DNA of 64,000 bases from Pseudonocardia broussonetiae (GCF_013155125.1 NZ_CP053564.1:1309501-1373500); one strand, 5' to 3'. Counted from the stretch's first letter, positions 10,249-19,607 are shown. Numbers and translations: made by a program. The notes: generated by a model from the letters alone, not told the origin.

Positions 10249-10860
10249 GTGCCGAACCGCCGGACCGTCCTGCTGGACGCCGCCATCGAGGTCCTGGGCG
10301 AGCGCGGGGTCCGGGCGGTGACGCACCGGGCGGTGGACGCCGAGGCGGGGGTGGGCGCGGGGTCGACGGCCAACTACTTCCCGACCCGCGACGGGCTGTT
10401 CGCCGCGATCGTGGAGCGGTTCGCCGAGCGCGAGGGGCAGGACCTCGAGGAGCTGGTCACCACGTCCGTCCCCGGCACGCCCGCGGAGCTGGGCCGCACG
10501 CTCGCGACCTTCGTGCGCCACGGCACCACCCGGAGCCGGACGCTGACGCTGTGCCGGTGCGCGCTGCTGGTGGAGTCGGCGAACAACCCCGACCTGCGGG
10601 AGCACATCGTCAGCACCGGTCAGCGGGTCGGCACGTGGTTCACCGCCTGGCTGCGGCTGGTCGGGTCGACCGATCCGGCCCTGCACGTCCACGTGATCGG
10701 CAACTACCTGACCGGGCTGACCCTGCACCAGCTGGCCATGCCCGACCCGCACTTCGATCCCACCGACCGGATCGTCGCGCTGCTGGAGTCACTGATCCCA
10801 CCACCCACCCACCACCCGACGGCGGCCCCGCCCCTGGCCGGGAGCCCGGGCCGCCCGTAG
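10249..10860 (+). CDS. TetR-family regulator
   Basis: 203 residues. The N-terminal HTH reads VLLDAAIEVLGERGVRAVTH, with the recognition helix AGSTANYFPTRDGLFAAIV. The C-terminal ligand domain resembles the TetR_C group with a CRCALLVESANNP core. GTG start at 10249. It leads a likely three-gene operon (TetR, DinB/MDMPI-like, phosphotransferase) with a 14-base gap and then a GTGA overlap. A dyad directly upstream suggests autorepression. Confidence 0.88.
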   Translation: MPNRRTVLLDAAIEVLGERGVRAVTHRAVDAEAGVGAGSTANYFPTRDGLFAAIVERFAEREGQDLEELVTTSVPGTPAELGRTLATFVRHGTTRSRTLTLCRCALLVESANNPDLREHIVSTGQRVGTWFTAWLRLVGSTDPALHVHVIGNYLTGLTLHQLAMPDPHFDPTDRIVALLESLIPPPTHHPTAAPPLAGSPGRP

Positions 10861-10874
10861 ATCCGGAGGACGCC

Positions 10875-11516
10875 ATGGACCCCGACGACGTGTGGCGGGG
10901 CATCGACGACCAACGCCGTCGGCTCGTCGACCTGCTGGAGGACCTCTCCGACGACGAGTGGCGGCAGCCGTCGCTCTGCGAGGGCTGGACGGTGCGGCAG
11001 GTCGCCGCGCACGTGGCGCTGCAGAACACCGGCTGGTCGGCGATGCCGCGGGCCGTCCTGGAGACGATCCGGGCCGGCGGCATGGACGGTGCCATCCACG
11101 CGGTGGCGTGCCGGCACGCCGAGCAGCCCACCGAGCGGATCGTCGCCGAGATCCGGGAGCGGATCGGGGTCTGGCGGCCGCTCCCGGCGGTCGGCTACCG
11201 GGGCAGCGCGATCGACTACCTGGTCCACCTCCAGGACATCGCGATCCCGCTCGGTCGCCGGGAGGCGATGCCCGCCGACGTGGCCGCCGTCGCCGCCGAC
11301 TCGGTGTGGCGCTCGCCGCGCATGTTCCACGCCCGTCGGCGGTTCGGCGGCCACCGGTTCGTCGCGACCGACACGGACTGGTCCGCCGGGGAGGGACAGG
11401 AGGTCACCGGGCCGGTCGGCGCGATCCTGCTGCTGCTCACCGGGCGCCGCGCCGGCCTGGAGAGCCTGACCGGACCCGGCGCGGAGGCCCTGCGCGCGCC
11501 GGGGATCCGGCCGTGA
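10875..11516 (+). CDS. Maleylpyruvate isomerase/DinB-fold family protein
   Basis: 213 residues with the MDMPI N-terminal signature: a four-helix start (DDQRRRLVDLLEDLSDDEW), then PSLCEGWTVRQVAAHVALQ, whose His would be a metal ligand, and LVHLQDIAIPLGR with a second His/Asp. This DinB-like fold acts in thiol-dependent (mycothiol) reactions in actinomycetes. ATG at 10875 has GGAGGA upstream. Its stop overlaps the next start (GTGA). Substrate unknown. Confidence 0.78.
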   Translation: MDPDDVWRGIDDQRRRLVDLLEDLSDDEWRQPSLCEGWTVRQVAAHVALQNTGWSAMPRAVLETIRAGGMDGAIHAVACRHAEQPTERIVAEIRERIGVWRPLPAVGYRGSAIDYLVHLQDIAIPLGRREAMPADVAAVAADSVWRSPRMFHARRRFGGHRFVATDTDWSAGEGQEVTGPVGAILLLLTGRRAGLESLTGPGAEALRAPGIRP

Positions 11517-12688
11517 CCGGCCCGGTCGGCACCGCTCCGCTCGACGGCGCGGCGCTCGGGTCCCTCGGCGCGCTCGGGCTCGCCGCGCCGGAACCGCAGC
11601 TCGCGGCCATGGTGGCGGCACTGCTGGGCCAGGACGCGGTCGACCTATTGGGCGTGCGCGTCGACGTCCACCCGTATCCGTTCCCCGCGCTCACCACGCG
11701 GGAGCGGTGGGTGGTGTCGGGGACCGCGCGCGGGACGGACGGTGCCGAACGCCGGTACGCCTTCTTCGTCAAGGTGGTGCAGCCCTGGGCCCGTTCGCCG
11801 CTGTCGGTCCACGTGCCCGAACCGCTCCGCACGACCCTGGCGCCGCTGGTGCCGTGGCGCACCGAGCCGGACCTCTACCGCTCCGACCTGCGCGACCGGC
11901 TGCCCGCGGGCCTGACCGTGCCCCGCGCGTTCGGCGTCCACGACCTCGACGACGGCGCCGTGGCGGTCTGGCTGGAGGTGGTGCCCGGCGGCCCCGCCTC
12001 CTGGGACCTCGACCGCCACCGCCGCGCGGCCCACCTCCTGGGCCGGCTGGCCGCCAGCCCGTCGGTGGCTCCGCTCGCCGCCTCCGTCCCCCCGGGCCGC
12101 ACGGCCCGCGGCTACGCCGACGTCTGGCTCACCCACAACGTGCTCCCGGACCTGCGGGACGACGACGTGTGGCGACGCCCGGTGGTGGCCGGTGCCTTCG
12201 ACGCCGACCTGCGCGCCCGGATGCTGGCGGCGGTGGACGCGCTGCCGCGCCTGCTCGACGAGCTGGACTCCTTCCCCCTGGCCACGACTCACGGCGACGC
12301 CTGTCCCCGCAACCTGCTCGGCACCGGCGACGGCGACATCGTCATGATCGACTTCGGGTTCTGGGGCCGGGACCCGGTGGGGTTCGACCTGGGGCAGCTC
12401 CTGCTGGCCGAGGTCCACGGCGGAGAGCGCCCGGCCCACGAGCTGCCCGCGCTGGAGAGGGCGTGCCTGCCCGCCTACGTCGAGGGCCTGCGCGACGAGG
12501 GCTGCACCGTCCCGCTCGACCGGGTCCGGCGCTGTCTCGCCCTGCTCCTGACCGTCTTCTACGCGATCCCCGCCCTGCCGTTCGAGCACCGCGACGCAGA
12601 CGCGACCACGGCGCTGCACCGGCTGCACGCCGAGCGGGCCGCCGCGACCCGCTTCGTCCTCGACCTGCTGGACGCCACCGGGTCGTGA
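11513..12688 (+). CDS. Phosphotransferase-family (APH-like) protein
   Basis: 391 residues. The kinase-like catalytic loop is visible as THGDACPRNLL with the metal-binding MIDFGFWGRDPVGFDLGQLL; the N-lobe has RYAFFVKVVQPW. It belongs to the broad aminoglycoside/choline-kinase-like family; most members next to regulators are small-molecule kinases, not proven resistance enzymes. It starts at GTG 11513, coupled to the MDMPI gene by a GTGA overlap. Its stop lies seven bases from the convergent CoxS-CoxG gene. Confidence 0.78.
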   Translation: MTGPVGTAPLDGAALGSLGALGLAAPEPQLAAMVAALLGQDAVDLLGVRVDVHPYPFPALTTRERWVVSGTARGTDGAERRYAFFVKVVQPWARSPLSVHVPEPLRTTLAPLVPWRTEPDLYRSDLRDRLPAGLTVPRAFGVHDLDDGAVAVWLEVVPGGPASWDLDRHRRAAHLLGRLAASPSVAPLAASVPPGRTARGYADVWLTHNVLPDLRDDDVWRRPVVAGAFDADLRARMLAAVDALPRLLDELDSFPLATTHGDACPRNLLGTGDGDIVMIDFGFWGRDPVGFDLGQLLLAEVHGGERPAHELPALERACLPAYVEGLRDEGCTVPLDRVRRCLALLLTVFYAIPALPFEHRDADATTALHRLHAERAAATRFVLDLLDATGS

Positions 12689-12695
12689 CCGGGGC

Positions 12696-13961
12696 TCACC
12701 GGTTCCCGCCGCGCCCGCGCGATCGCGGGAGGAACCCGCGGACGCGCGCCCGCACCAGGTCCACGAGCAGCCGCAGCGCACTGGGCGGGCCGGCGGGGAC
12801 GGACGTCGCGCGGCCGGTGAGGGCGGTCTCCTCGACGGCCGCGGCGAACTGCTCGAACAGCCGCCTGCTGACGTCGCCGGCCAGGGCGCGGCCGAACTGG
12901 GCGACGCGCCCGGACAGGAACAGCTCCGCGTCGGCGCGCAGGACCGTGCCGCCCGGTGCGGGCTCGGCGTGCAGCCGGATGTCGGCCTGCGTGGCGCTGC
13001 CCCCGGCGTCGGCACCCTGGGCGAGCACCCGCATCCGGTGGTCGGCCGGCTCCCGCTCGACGACCTGGGCCAGCCCCTCGAACGACAGCCGGACCGGGCC
13101 CAGCGCCACCGTCGCGCGACCGCGGAAGCGGTCGCCGGGGAGGACCTCCAGCAGCTCCGCCCCCGGCAGGCAGCGGGCGAGCCGGTCGAAGTCGTCGAGC
13201 ACCGCCCACACCTGCTCGACCGGCGCCGCCAGCTCGCTGCGCACCTCGACGGTCGCCGACGGCGCACCGGCGGGAACCCGGACCTCGGCCGGCGGCGCGA
13301 CGTCATCGGGCGCCGGCGCACCCTCCTCGCCCCGCGCGGCCGTGGACCGCCCGCCGCCGCGACCGACGAGGGTCCGCCCGGCGCAGTTGCGCGGGCCGGG
13401 CAGTCCGTCGGGGTGGTGGGCGGCGACGTCGGCGACCGCCGCGAGGATCCCGCGGTAGCCGGTGCACCGGCAGAGGACCCCCGACATCTGCTCCGGCAGC
13501 TCCTCCGGCGCGATCGCGGTGCCGTCCGGGCCGGCGTCGAGCAGGTCGTAGCTGCTCATCAGCATGCCGGGGGTGCAGAACCCGCACTGCAGGCCGTGGT
13601 GGGCGGAGAACGCCTGCTGCAGCGGGTGCTGGTCGTCGGGAGTGCCGAGGCCCTCCACGGTGACGACCTCGGCCCCCTCGCACTGCACCGCGAACAGCAG
13701 GCAGGCCCGGGCCGCCGCGCCGTCGACGAGCACGGTGCACATGCCGCACACGCCGTGCTCGCACCCGAGGTGCGTCCCGGTCAGCCCGAGGTGGTCGCGC
13801 AGCACGTCGGCCAGGTGGACCCGGGCCGGCACCGACACGGCCACGCCGGTGCCGTTGACCGTCATCGCCACCTCCACGAGCTCGCCGGCGGCGACCCTGT
13901 CGGGCCGCGGCTCCGGCCGCCGGGGCGGGCCTCCTGCGGTGCGGTCCTCGAGCTGGGTCAT
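12696..13961 (-). CDS. CoxS iron-sulfur subunit fused to a CoxG/SRPBCC domain
   Basis: 421 residues, far longer than the usual 160-residue small subunit. Residues about 30-185 carry both [2Fe-2S] clusters: Cys67, Cys72, Cys75 and Cys87 (plant type), and Cys126, Cys129, Cys164 and Cys166 (GFCTPGM and CRCTGYRGI). A linker of about 50 residues rich in Arg/Gly/Ala follows. Residues about 240-375 form a CoxG-like SRPBCC domain (PVEQVWAVLDDFDRLARCLPGAELL), normally a separate protein that assists maturation or membrane attachment. Last gene of the minus-strand operon. No stop or frameshift separates the halves. Confidence 0.88.
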   Translation of the reverse strand: MTQLEDRTAGGPPRRPEPRPDRVAAGELVEVAMTVNGTGVAVSVPARVHLADVLRDHLGLTGTHLGCEHGVCGMCTVLVDGAAARACLLFAVQCEGAEVVTVEGLGTPDDQHPLQQAFSAHHGLQCGFCTPGMLMSSYDLLDAGPDGTAIAPEELPEQMSGVLCRCTGYRGILAAVADVAAHHPDGLPGPRNCAGRTLVGRGGGRSTAARGEEGAPAPDDVAPPAEVRVPAGAPSATVEVRSELAAPVEQVWAVLDDFDRLARCLPGAELLEVLPGDRFRGRATVALGPVRLSFEGLAQVVEREPADHRMRVLAQGADAGGSATQADIRLHAEPAPGGTVLRADAELFLSGRVAQFGRALAGDVSRRLFEQFAAAVEETALTGRATSVPAGPPSALRLLVDLVRARVRGFLPRSRGRGGNR

Positions 13962-13993
13962 GGCCTGGGCCTCTCGGGTCGGTGCGGGCGGGG

Positions 13994-14866
13994 TCAGGGC
14001 CGGGTCCGGGCGCGGGCCAGGGCGCGGGCGAGCTCGCGGGCGGCGAGCACGGCGAACAGCCGGCGCCGGTACGCGGTGGAGCCGTGGGCGTCACCGCCGG
14101 TGTCGACGACCCGTCCGGCCAGGTCGGCCAGGCCCGGACGCAGGCCGTGCCCGGTGGGGTCCTCCCCCGCGGCGCGCAGCAGGTCGGTGACGTCCCGGGT
14201 CACGGGCCGGTCGGAGATGCCGAAGCCGGTCAGCCGGGCCTGCGCCGGTGCGCCGTCGTCGGCGACCCGGACCCGCGTCACGACGCCGGCGAGGGCGAAG
14301 TCGCCGTGCCGGCGGGCGATCTCGGCGAACCCGAAGCCCTCGCCGGGCGCCGCGACCGGGAACTCGACGCCGACGACGGCCTCGTCGGCAGCGGCGCCGG
14401 TGGTCATGGCCCCCACGAAGAACTCCGCGGCGGGCACGCGCCGACGCCCGGCCGGCCCGGCGACCTCCACGGTCGCGTCGAGGCACGCGGCCACGGCGGG
14501 CAGCTCGGCGGCCGGGTCGGCGTGGGCGAGGCTGCCGCAGACGGTGCCGCGGCTGCGCAGCTCGCGGTGCCCGACGAACGGCATCGCCATGCCGAGGAGC
14601 GGAACGGCGCGCGTCAGCGCGTCGCGTTCCACGGTGCGCTGCCGCACCGCCGCTCCGATGCGCACGACGTCGTCACGACGGTCGAACCGGTGCAGCTCCT
14701 CGACCGCGTTGATGTCGACGAGGGTCGCGGGCCGGCCCAGCCGCATGGCCAGCACCGGCACCAGGGACTGCCCGCCGGCGAGGACCTTCCCGTCCCCGCG
14801 GGCGAGCTCGGCGAGGACGTCGTCGACCGTGCCGGGACGGACGTAGGCGAACGGGGCTGCTTTCAC
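13994..14866 (-). CDS. Molybdenum hydroxylase FAD subunit (CoxM-like)
   Basis: 290 residues with the FAD-binding motifs of the CoxM/XdhB family: LAGGQSLVPVLAMRL and the second site LRSRGTVCGSLAHADPAAELP. It passes electrons between the iron-sulfur subunit and the external acceptor. Lies 7 bases downstream of the enoyl-CoA hydratase gene and 32 bases upstream of the CoxS-CoxG gene, all in one operon. Confidence 0.9.
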   Translation of the reverse strand: MKAAPFAYVRPGTVDDVLAELARGDGKVLAGGQSLVPVLAMRLGRPATLVDINAVEELHRFDRRDDVVRIGAAVRQRTVERDALTRAVPLLGMAMPFVGHRELRSRGTVCGSLAHADPAAELPAVAACLDATVEVAGPAGRRRVPAAEFFVGAMTTGAAADEAVVGVEFPVAAPGEGFGFAEIARRHGDFALAGVVTRVRVADDGAPAQARLTGFGISDRPVTRDVTDLLRAAGEDPTGHGLRPGLADLAGRVVDTGGDAHGSTAYRRRLFAVLAARELARALARARTRP

Positions 14867-14873
14867 GCGTCGC

Positions 14874-15653
14874 TCACCGCCCGGTGAACTCCGGCTTGCG
14901 CTTCTCCCCGAACGCCGCGACCCCTTCGGCGAAGTCGTGCGTGGAGCGCAGCATCGCGTAGGCCTTGCGCTCCAGCTCGATGCCCGTGTGCAGGGGGGCG
15001 TCGAGGCCCTTGTCGAGGACCTCCTTGGCCGTCCTGAGCGCGGAGGGCGAGAGACCGGCCATCCTCGTGGCGAGCTCGTCCACGGCGGCGTACAGCGCGT
15101 CGCGGTCGGCGTGCAGCCCGGCCACCACGCCCCAGTCGAGGGCCTGCTGCGCCTGGATCCGGGTGGCGGTCATGACGTGGTACTTGGCCCGCGAGAGCCC
15201 GATCAGCCGTCCGAGCCGCTGGGTGCCGCCGGAACCGGGGATCATGCCGAGGTTCATCTCGGGCAGCGCGAACTGGCTGCGCTGGGTGGCCAGGCGGATG
15301 TCGCAGGACAGGACCATCTCCAGCCCCACGCCGAAGCAGTACCCGTCGACCGCGGCGATCACGGGCTTCGTGCTGCGGGAGGGCGCGGTGACGTTGTGCC
15401 CGAGGTCGGTGAGGTCGATCGGGTCGACCTCCATGAACCCGGCGATGTCGCCGCCGGAGGAGAAGTGCTCGCCGTCGGAGCGGATCACGACGACGCGCAC
15501 GTCGTCGTCGCGGTCGATCTCGGCGAACCGCTGCGCGACGAGCTGCCGCATCTCCCAGGTGATCACCGTGTACTTGCCGTGCGAGAGGGTCAGGTGGGCG
15601 ACCCGCCCGTCGTGGCCGCGTTCGAGGAGGACCTCGCCGCCCGTCAGTGCCAT
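14874..15653 (-). CDS. Enoyl-CoA hydratase/isomerase family (HmfE-like candidate)
   Basis: 259 residues of the crotonase fold. The oxyanion-hole segments are HFSSGGDIAGFM and GYCFGVGLEMVLSCDIR; ALPEMNLGMIPGSGGTQRL carries the active-site glutamates. The ITWEMRQ start and GEHFSSGGDI resemble, from memory, the HmfE branch (2-oxoglutaroyl-CoA hydrolase of furoate degradation). Sandwiched between large and FAD subunits of a molybdenum hydroxylase. ATG at 15651-15653 with AGGAGG upstream; it overlaps the CoxL stop by 10 bases. Confidence 0.85.
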   Translation of the reverse strand: MALTGGEVLLERGHDGRVAHLTLSHGKYTVITWEMRQLVAQRFAEIDRDDDVRVVVIRSDGEHFSSGGDIAGFMEVDPIDLTDLGHNVTAPSRSTKPVIAAVDGYCFGVGLEMVLSCDIRLATQRSQFALPEMNLGMIPGSGGTQRLGRLIGLSRAKYHVMTATRIQAQQALDWGVVAGLHADRDALYAAVDELATRMAGLSPSALRTAKEVLDKGLDAPLHTGIELERKAYAMLRSTHDFAEGVAAFGEKRKPEFTGR

Positions 15654-18079
15654 GGTGTGGCCTCCTTCTCGTTCTTCTCGAGCAGCTGGTGGAGCACGTC
15701 GCCGTGCAGGGGGAGCCGCGTGATCGCCACGCCGGCCGGGCGCAGCGCGTCCGCGACGGCGTTGGCGAACGCCGCCGGGAAGCTCATCGACGAGCCCTCG
15801 CCGCACCCCTTCGCACCGAGCGGGGTGAGCGGCGACGGCGAGACGACGTGGTCGGTGCGCAGGTCGTAGGCGGTCTCGGCGCTGGTCGGGCACAGGTAGT
15901 CCAGGAACGTCGCCGAGGTCGGCTGGCCCGACGCGGCGTACGTCAGCTCCTCGTACATCGCACCGCCGAGCGCGTGGGTGAGCGCGCCGTGCACCTGACC
16001 GTCGAGCAGCTGCTGGTTCAGCACCGTGCCGGCGTCGTGCACCGACGAGACCCGGTCGACGGTGATCTCGTAGGTGTCCGGGTCGATCGCCACCGCGACG
16101 ACCTCCGCGACGAAGCCGTAGCAGAGCGAGGAGTTGATGCGGTCGTCGGCCGTGGCCGCCCGGACGCCGTGCGGGGTGAACGCCACGTCCTCGTACAGCC
16201 GGGCCGGGGTGCCCTCGGGGAGCGCGCCGGGATCCCAGTGCACCACGCCGCTCGCGTGCCGGAACTGCACGGCCCGGCCGGGGTCGCCGCGGTGGCGCAC
16301 CGTGCCGTCGGCCAGCTCCAGCTCCTCGGCCGCCACGCCGAGCAGCACCGAGCCCGCGGCCCGCACGGTCTCGCCGATCCGGTCGGCGGCCTGGACGACC
16401 GCGCTGGTGACCAGCGGCGCGAACCGCGACGAGTAGCTGCCCGAGGTCACGGTCCACGGGGTGGTGGCGGTGTCCATGTCGACGACCACGCGCACCTGGT
16501 CGACCGGCAGCCCGAGCCGGTCCGCCGCCACCTTCCGCGCCACCGTCGCGTGCCCCTGGCCCTGCGGCACGGAGCCCAGCACCACCGTGACCACGCCCTG
16601 CATGTCGACCGAGACGCGCACGTGCTCGGTGGAGCCGGACTTGTCCCGGCCGGGTCTGCGCTGCTCGGCCGGGGTGGCCAGGCCGACGTAGCCGATGTTG
16701 GTGCCGGACGGGTCGACGACGAGCGCCACGCCGATGCCGTAGAGCCCGCCCGCCGCGCGCACCTCGTCCTGCCGGGCCCGCAGCTCGACCAGGTCGGCGT
16801 TCCGCACCGCCAGGTCGACGGCCGCGGCGTAGTCACCGGAGTCGTACACCCCGCCGGTCGGGGTCTCGTGGGGGAACGAGCCTACGAGGTTGCGCCGCCG
16901 CACCTCGACGACGTCGAGCCCGGTCGCCTCCGCTACGGCGTCCATGAGCCGCTCGAGGCCGAAGTAGAGCTGCTGCCCGCCGAACCCGCGGTTGAGCCCG
17001 ACCGGCATCCGGTTGGTGACGACGGCGCGCGCCCGGATCTGCACGGCGCCGATCCGGTAGGGCCCGGTGATGTTGCCGAAGCAGCGGTAGAGCGTCGACG
17101 GTTCAGGCGGGCGCAGGTAGGCCCCGACGTTGTCGACGAGATCGGCCTTCAGGGCGAGGACCTCGCCCTCGGCGCCGACCGCCGCGGCGAACCTCATCAC
17201 GCGGTCCGCACCGGCCGAGCTGGCGAGCAGGTGCTCGATCCGGTCCTCGCTCCAGCGCACCGGCGTGCCGGAGTGCCGGGACGCCAGCGCCATCAGCACG
17301 ACGTAGGGGTAGATGCCGCTCTTGATGCCGAAGCTGCCGCCGATGTCGGCGGGCACGTGCAGCCGCAGCCGGGACGTCGGCAGGCCGAGCGCCGCGGCCA
17401 TCACGGGGACCATCGTGAACGGGCCGTGGAAGTTCGCCCACGCCTCCACCGAGGGCCCGTCGGCACCGTCGCGCCACTCGGCGATGACCGAGTAGCACTC
17501 CATCGGCACCGAGGAGTACCGCGGGAAGTCGTACTCCCCCTCCACCACGTGGGCCGCCCGGGCGAAGGCCTCGTCGACGGGGCCGAAGGAGAACGTCCGG
17601 TCGGTGGCGACGTTGGACCCGGCGTCCTCGTGCAGCAGCGGCGCGTCCGGGGCCAGCGCCGCACGCGGGTCCACGACCACGTCGAGCGGCTCGTAGTCGA
17701 CCGCCACCAGCTCGGCCGCGTCCTCGGCGGTGTACCGGTCGGTGGCGACCACGACCGCGATCGGCTCCCCGACGAACCGCACCTTGTCGGTCCCGGTCGG
17801 GTAGTACGGCATCGCGGCACCGGTCGAGAGCGGGAACGCGCGCAGCGCCGCCACGACCTCGTCCGGGCCGACCACCGCGGCGACGCCCGGGTGGGCGCGC
17901 GCCCGGGAGAGGTCGACGCCGCGCAGCCGGGCGTGCGGCCGGGTGGAGCGCACGACCGCCGCGACGAGCGTGCCGGGCAGCGGGTCCAGGTCGTCGAGGA
18001 AGCGGCCCTGCCCGGTGACGAGCGGTCCGTCCTCGATCCGGGCCGGGGTCCAGCGCTGCGGCTCGTGGGGCTCAGCCAC
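15644..18079 (-). CDS. Molybdenum hydroxylase large subunit (CoxL/XdhA superfamily)
   Basis: 811 residues with the two aldehyde-oxidase/xanthine-dehydrogenase molybdopterin domains. Seen: the N-terminal GQGRFLDDL, the cofactor loop IGGSFGIKSG, the active-site loop VGLNRGFGGQQLYFGLERL, VPQGQGHATVARK, and GAKGCGEGSS with the catalytic Glu near residue 761. The loop lacks the CSFR motif of form I CO dehydrogenase, so CO oxidation is unlikely. Genomic pairing with a CoA ligase suggests hydroxylation of an acyl-CoA ring substrate. Start ATG at 18079 overlaps the ligase stop by 8 bases. Confidence 0.9.
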   Translation of the reverse strand: MAEPHEPQRWTPARIEDGPLVTGQGRFLDDLDPLPGTLVAAVVRSTRPHARLRGVDLSRARAHPGVAAVVGPDEVVAALRAFPLSTGAAMPYYPTGTDKVRFVGEPIAVVVATDRYTAEDAAELVAVDYEPLDVVVDPRAALAPDAPLLHEDAGSNVATDRTFSFGPVDEAFARAAHVVEGEYDFPRYSSVPMECYSVIAEWRDGADGPSVEAWANFHGPFTMVPVMAAALGLPTSRLRLHVPADIGGSFGIKSGIYPYVVLMALASRHSGTPVRWSEDRIEHLLASSAGADRVMRFAAAVGAEGEVLALKADLVDNVGAYLRPPEPSTLYRCFGNITGPYRIGAVQIRARAVVTNRMPVGLNRGFGGQQLYFGLERLMDAVAEATGLDVVEVRRRNLVGSFPHETPTGGVYDSGDYAAAVDLAVRNADLVELRARQDEVRAAGGLYGIGVALVVDPSGTNIGYVGLATPAEQRRPGRDKSGSTEHVRVSVDMQGVVTVVLGSVPQGQGHATVARKVAADRLGLPVDQVRVVVDMDTATTPWTVTSGSYSSRFAPLVTSAVVQAADRIGETVRAAGSVLLGVAAEELELADGTVRHRGDPGRAVQFRHASGVVHWDPGALPEGTPARLYEDVAFTPHGVRAATADDRINSSLCYGFVAEVVAVAIDPDTYEITVDRVSSVHDAGTVLNQQLLDGQVHGALTHALGGAMYEELTYAASGQPTSATFLDYLCPTSAETAYDLRTDHVVSPSPLTPLGAKGCGEGSSMSFPAAFANAVADALRPAGVAITRLPLHGDVLHQLLEKNEKEATPWH

Positions 18080-19607
18080 GTTCGCCCTCCTTCACGACGT
18101 CGGCCCGGGGCTCGAAGTCGCCGGCGACGAGCGTGCGGCGCAGCGTCTTGCCCACGCCCGAGCGCGGGATGGCGTCCACGGCGATCACCCGCTTCGGCTG
18201 CTTGAGCGAGGGCAGCGCGTCACGGGCGAACGCGAGGGTCTGCTCGGCGGCGGCGACCGGAGCGGTCCCGCGGACGGGGACGACGAACGCGGTGATCGCC
18301 TGCCCCCAGCGCTCGTGGGGCAGCCCGACCACGCAGACGTCGTCGACGGCCGGGCAGCGGACCAGCGCGGCCTCGATCTCGTCCGGGTAGACGTTCTCCC
18401 CACCCGAATTGATCATGTCGTCGACGCGGCCCGCCACCCAGAGGTCCCCGTCGTCGTCGGCGACGGCGAGGTCGCCGGTGTAGTACCAGCCGTCGCGGAT
18501 CGACTTCCCGTCCGCGTCCGGGCGCTGCCAGTACCCGGCGAACGCCTCCGGGCTCGCCATCGAGACGATCACCTGTCCCTGCTCGCCCGGAGCGACGACC
18601 TCGTCCGGCGGCGCCCCGACCTCGGGGGCCACGAGCCGCACCCGGGAGAAGACGCCCGCCCGGCCGGCGGAGCCGGGCTTCGCCGCGACGTCGGGACCGA
18701 TCGTGAACGTGTAGATCTCGGTGCTGCCGAAGTGGTTGACGAACGCCCCGGGAGCCACCTCGGCGACGAGCTCCTCGGCCAGCGAGGGCGTCATCGCCGC
18801 CCCGGCGTAGGCCAACCGCGACAGGGTCCGCGCCTCGTGCAGCCGCTCGGTGCGCAGCAGCGACCAGTACATCGTCGGCACGAGGTACAGCGAGGTCACG
18901 CCCTCGGACCTGATCAGCCCGGCCGCCTCCCCGGCGTCGAACACGGCCTGGCCCACCCAGGTGCCGCCGACGACGATGCTCGCCAGCAGCGTGCGCAGCC
19001 CCATCGTGTGGAACATCGGCATCACGCCGAGTGCCACCTCGCCGCCCCGCTGCTGGGTCTGCACGGCGTGGGCGACGGCCGCGGTGTGCTCGGCGCGGTG
19101 CGTCCGCGGCACGCCCTTGGGCCTCCCCGTGGTGCCCGAGGTGTAGAGCAGCACGCTGACGTCGGTCTCCGCGGGTGTCGTGGGGAGGTCGCGGTCGGAC
19201 TCGCGCTCGGCCTGCTCGTCGATCTCGGCGACCTCCCGGACCAGCGCCGTCCGGCCGGTCGTCGCCGCCGCGGCGCGCTCGGCGTTCGGGGCGTCGACCA
19301 CGAGCAGCCCTGCCGCGGCGTCGTCGAGGCAGTAGCGCAGCTCGTCGGGCGAGAACCGGGTCGACAGCGGCACCGAGACCGCGCCGAGCTTCTGCGCGGC
19401 GAGGTGCAGGCTCGCGAGCGGCTCCCCGCCCGAGAGCGCGAAGGCCACCCGGTCGCCCGCACCGACACCGGCACCGGCGAGGGCCCGCGCGAGCCGGTTG
19501 GTGCGCGAGTCCCACTCCCGGTAGCCGAGGTGCCGCCCGGTGCCCCGGACCGCCGGGCGGTCGGGATGGCGCTCGGCCGTCCACCTCAGTGCGGTGGCCA
19601 CATCCAT
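18072..19607 (-). CDS. AMP-binding acyl-CoA ligase
   Basis: 511 residues of the adenylate-forming family. The P-loop is LLYTSGTTGRPKGVPRTH; the A5/A8 motifs are NHFGSTEIYTF and WYYTGDLAVADDDGDLWVAGR; the C-terminal Lys is in IPRSGVGKTLRRTL. It activates a carboxylic acid to its CoA thioester. As the first gene of the molybdenum-hydroxylase operon, its product is probably the hydroxylase substrate. ATG at 19605-19607 with GGGAGG upstream. The PadR gene is divergent. Confidence 0.9.
   Translation of the reverse strand: MDVATALRWTAERHPDRPAVRGTGRHLGYREWDSRTNRLARALAGAGVGAGDRVAFALSGGEPLASLHLAAQKLGAVSVPLSTRFSPDELRYCLDDAAAGLLVVDAPNAERAAAATTGRTALVREVAEIDEQAERESDRDLPTTPAETDVSVLLYTSGTTGRPKGVPRTHRAEHTAAVAHAVQTQQRGGEVALGVMPMFHTMGLRTLLASIVVGGTWVGQAVFDAGEAAGLIRSEGVTSLYLVPTMYWSLLRTERLHEARTLSRLAYAGAAMTPSLAEELVAEVAPGAFVNHFGSTEIYTFTIGPDVAAKPGSAGRAGVFSRVRLVAPEVGAPPDEVVAPGEQGQVIVSMASPEAFAGYWQRPDADGKSIRDGWYYTGDLAVADDDGDLWVAGRVDDMINSGGENVYPDEIEAALVRCPAVDDVCVVGLPHERWGQAITAFVVPVRGTAPVAAAEQTLAFARDALPSLKQPKRVIAVDAIPRSGVGKTLRRTLVAGDFEPRADVVKEGERG

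Noticed and set aside
15644-18079. Annotation as aerobic CO dehydrogenase CoxL
   Set aside because: The active-site loop lacks the form I CSFR motif, and the operon contains a CoA ligase and a crotonase, which point to an acyl-CoA substrate.
15647-18205. 852-residue plus-strand open frame opposite the Mo-hydroxylase large subunit
   Set aside because: Antisense shadow; the minus strand has clear catalytic motifs and operon overlaps, the plus strand has none.
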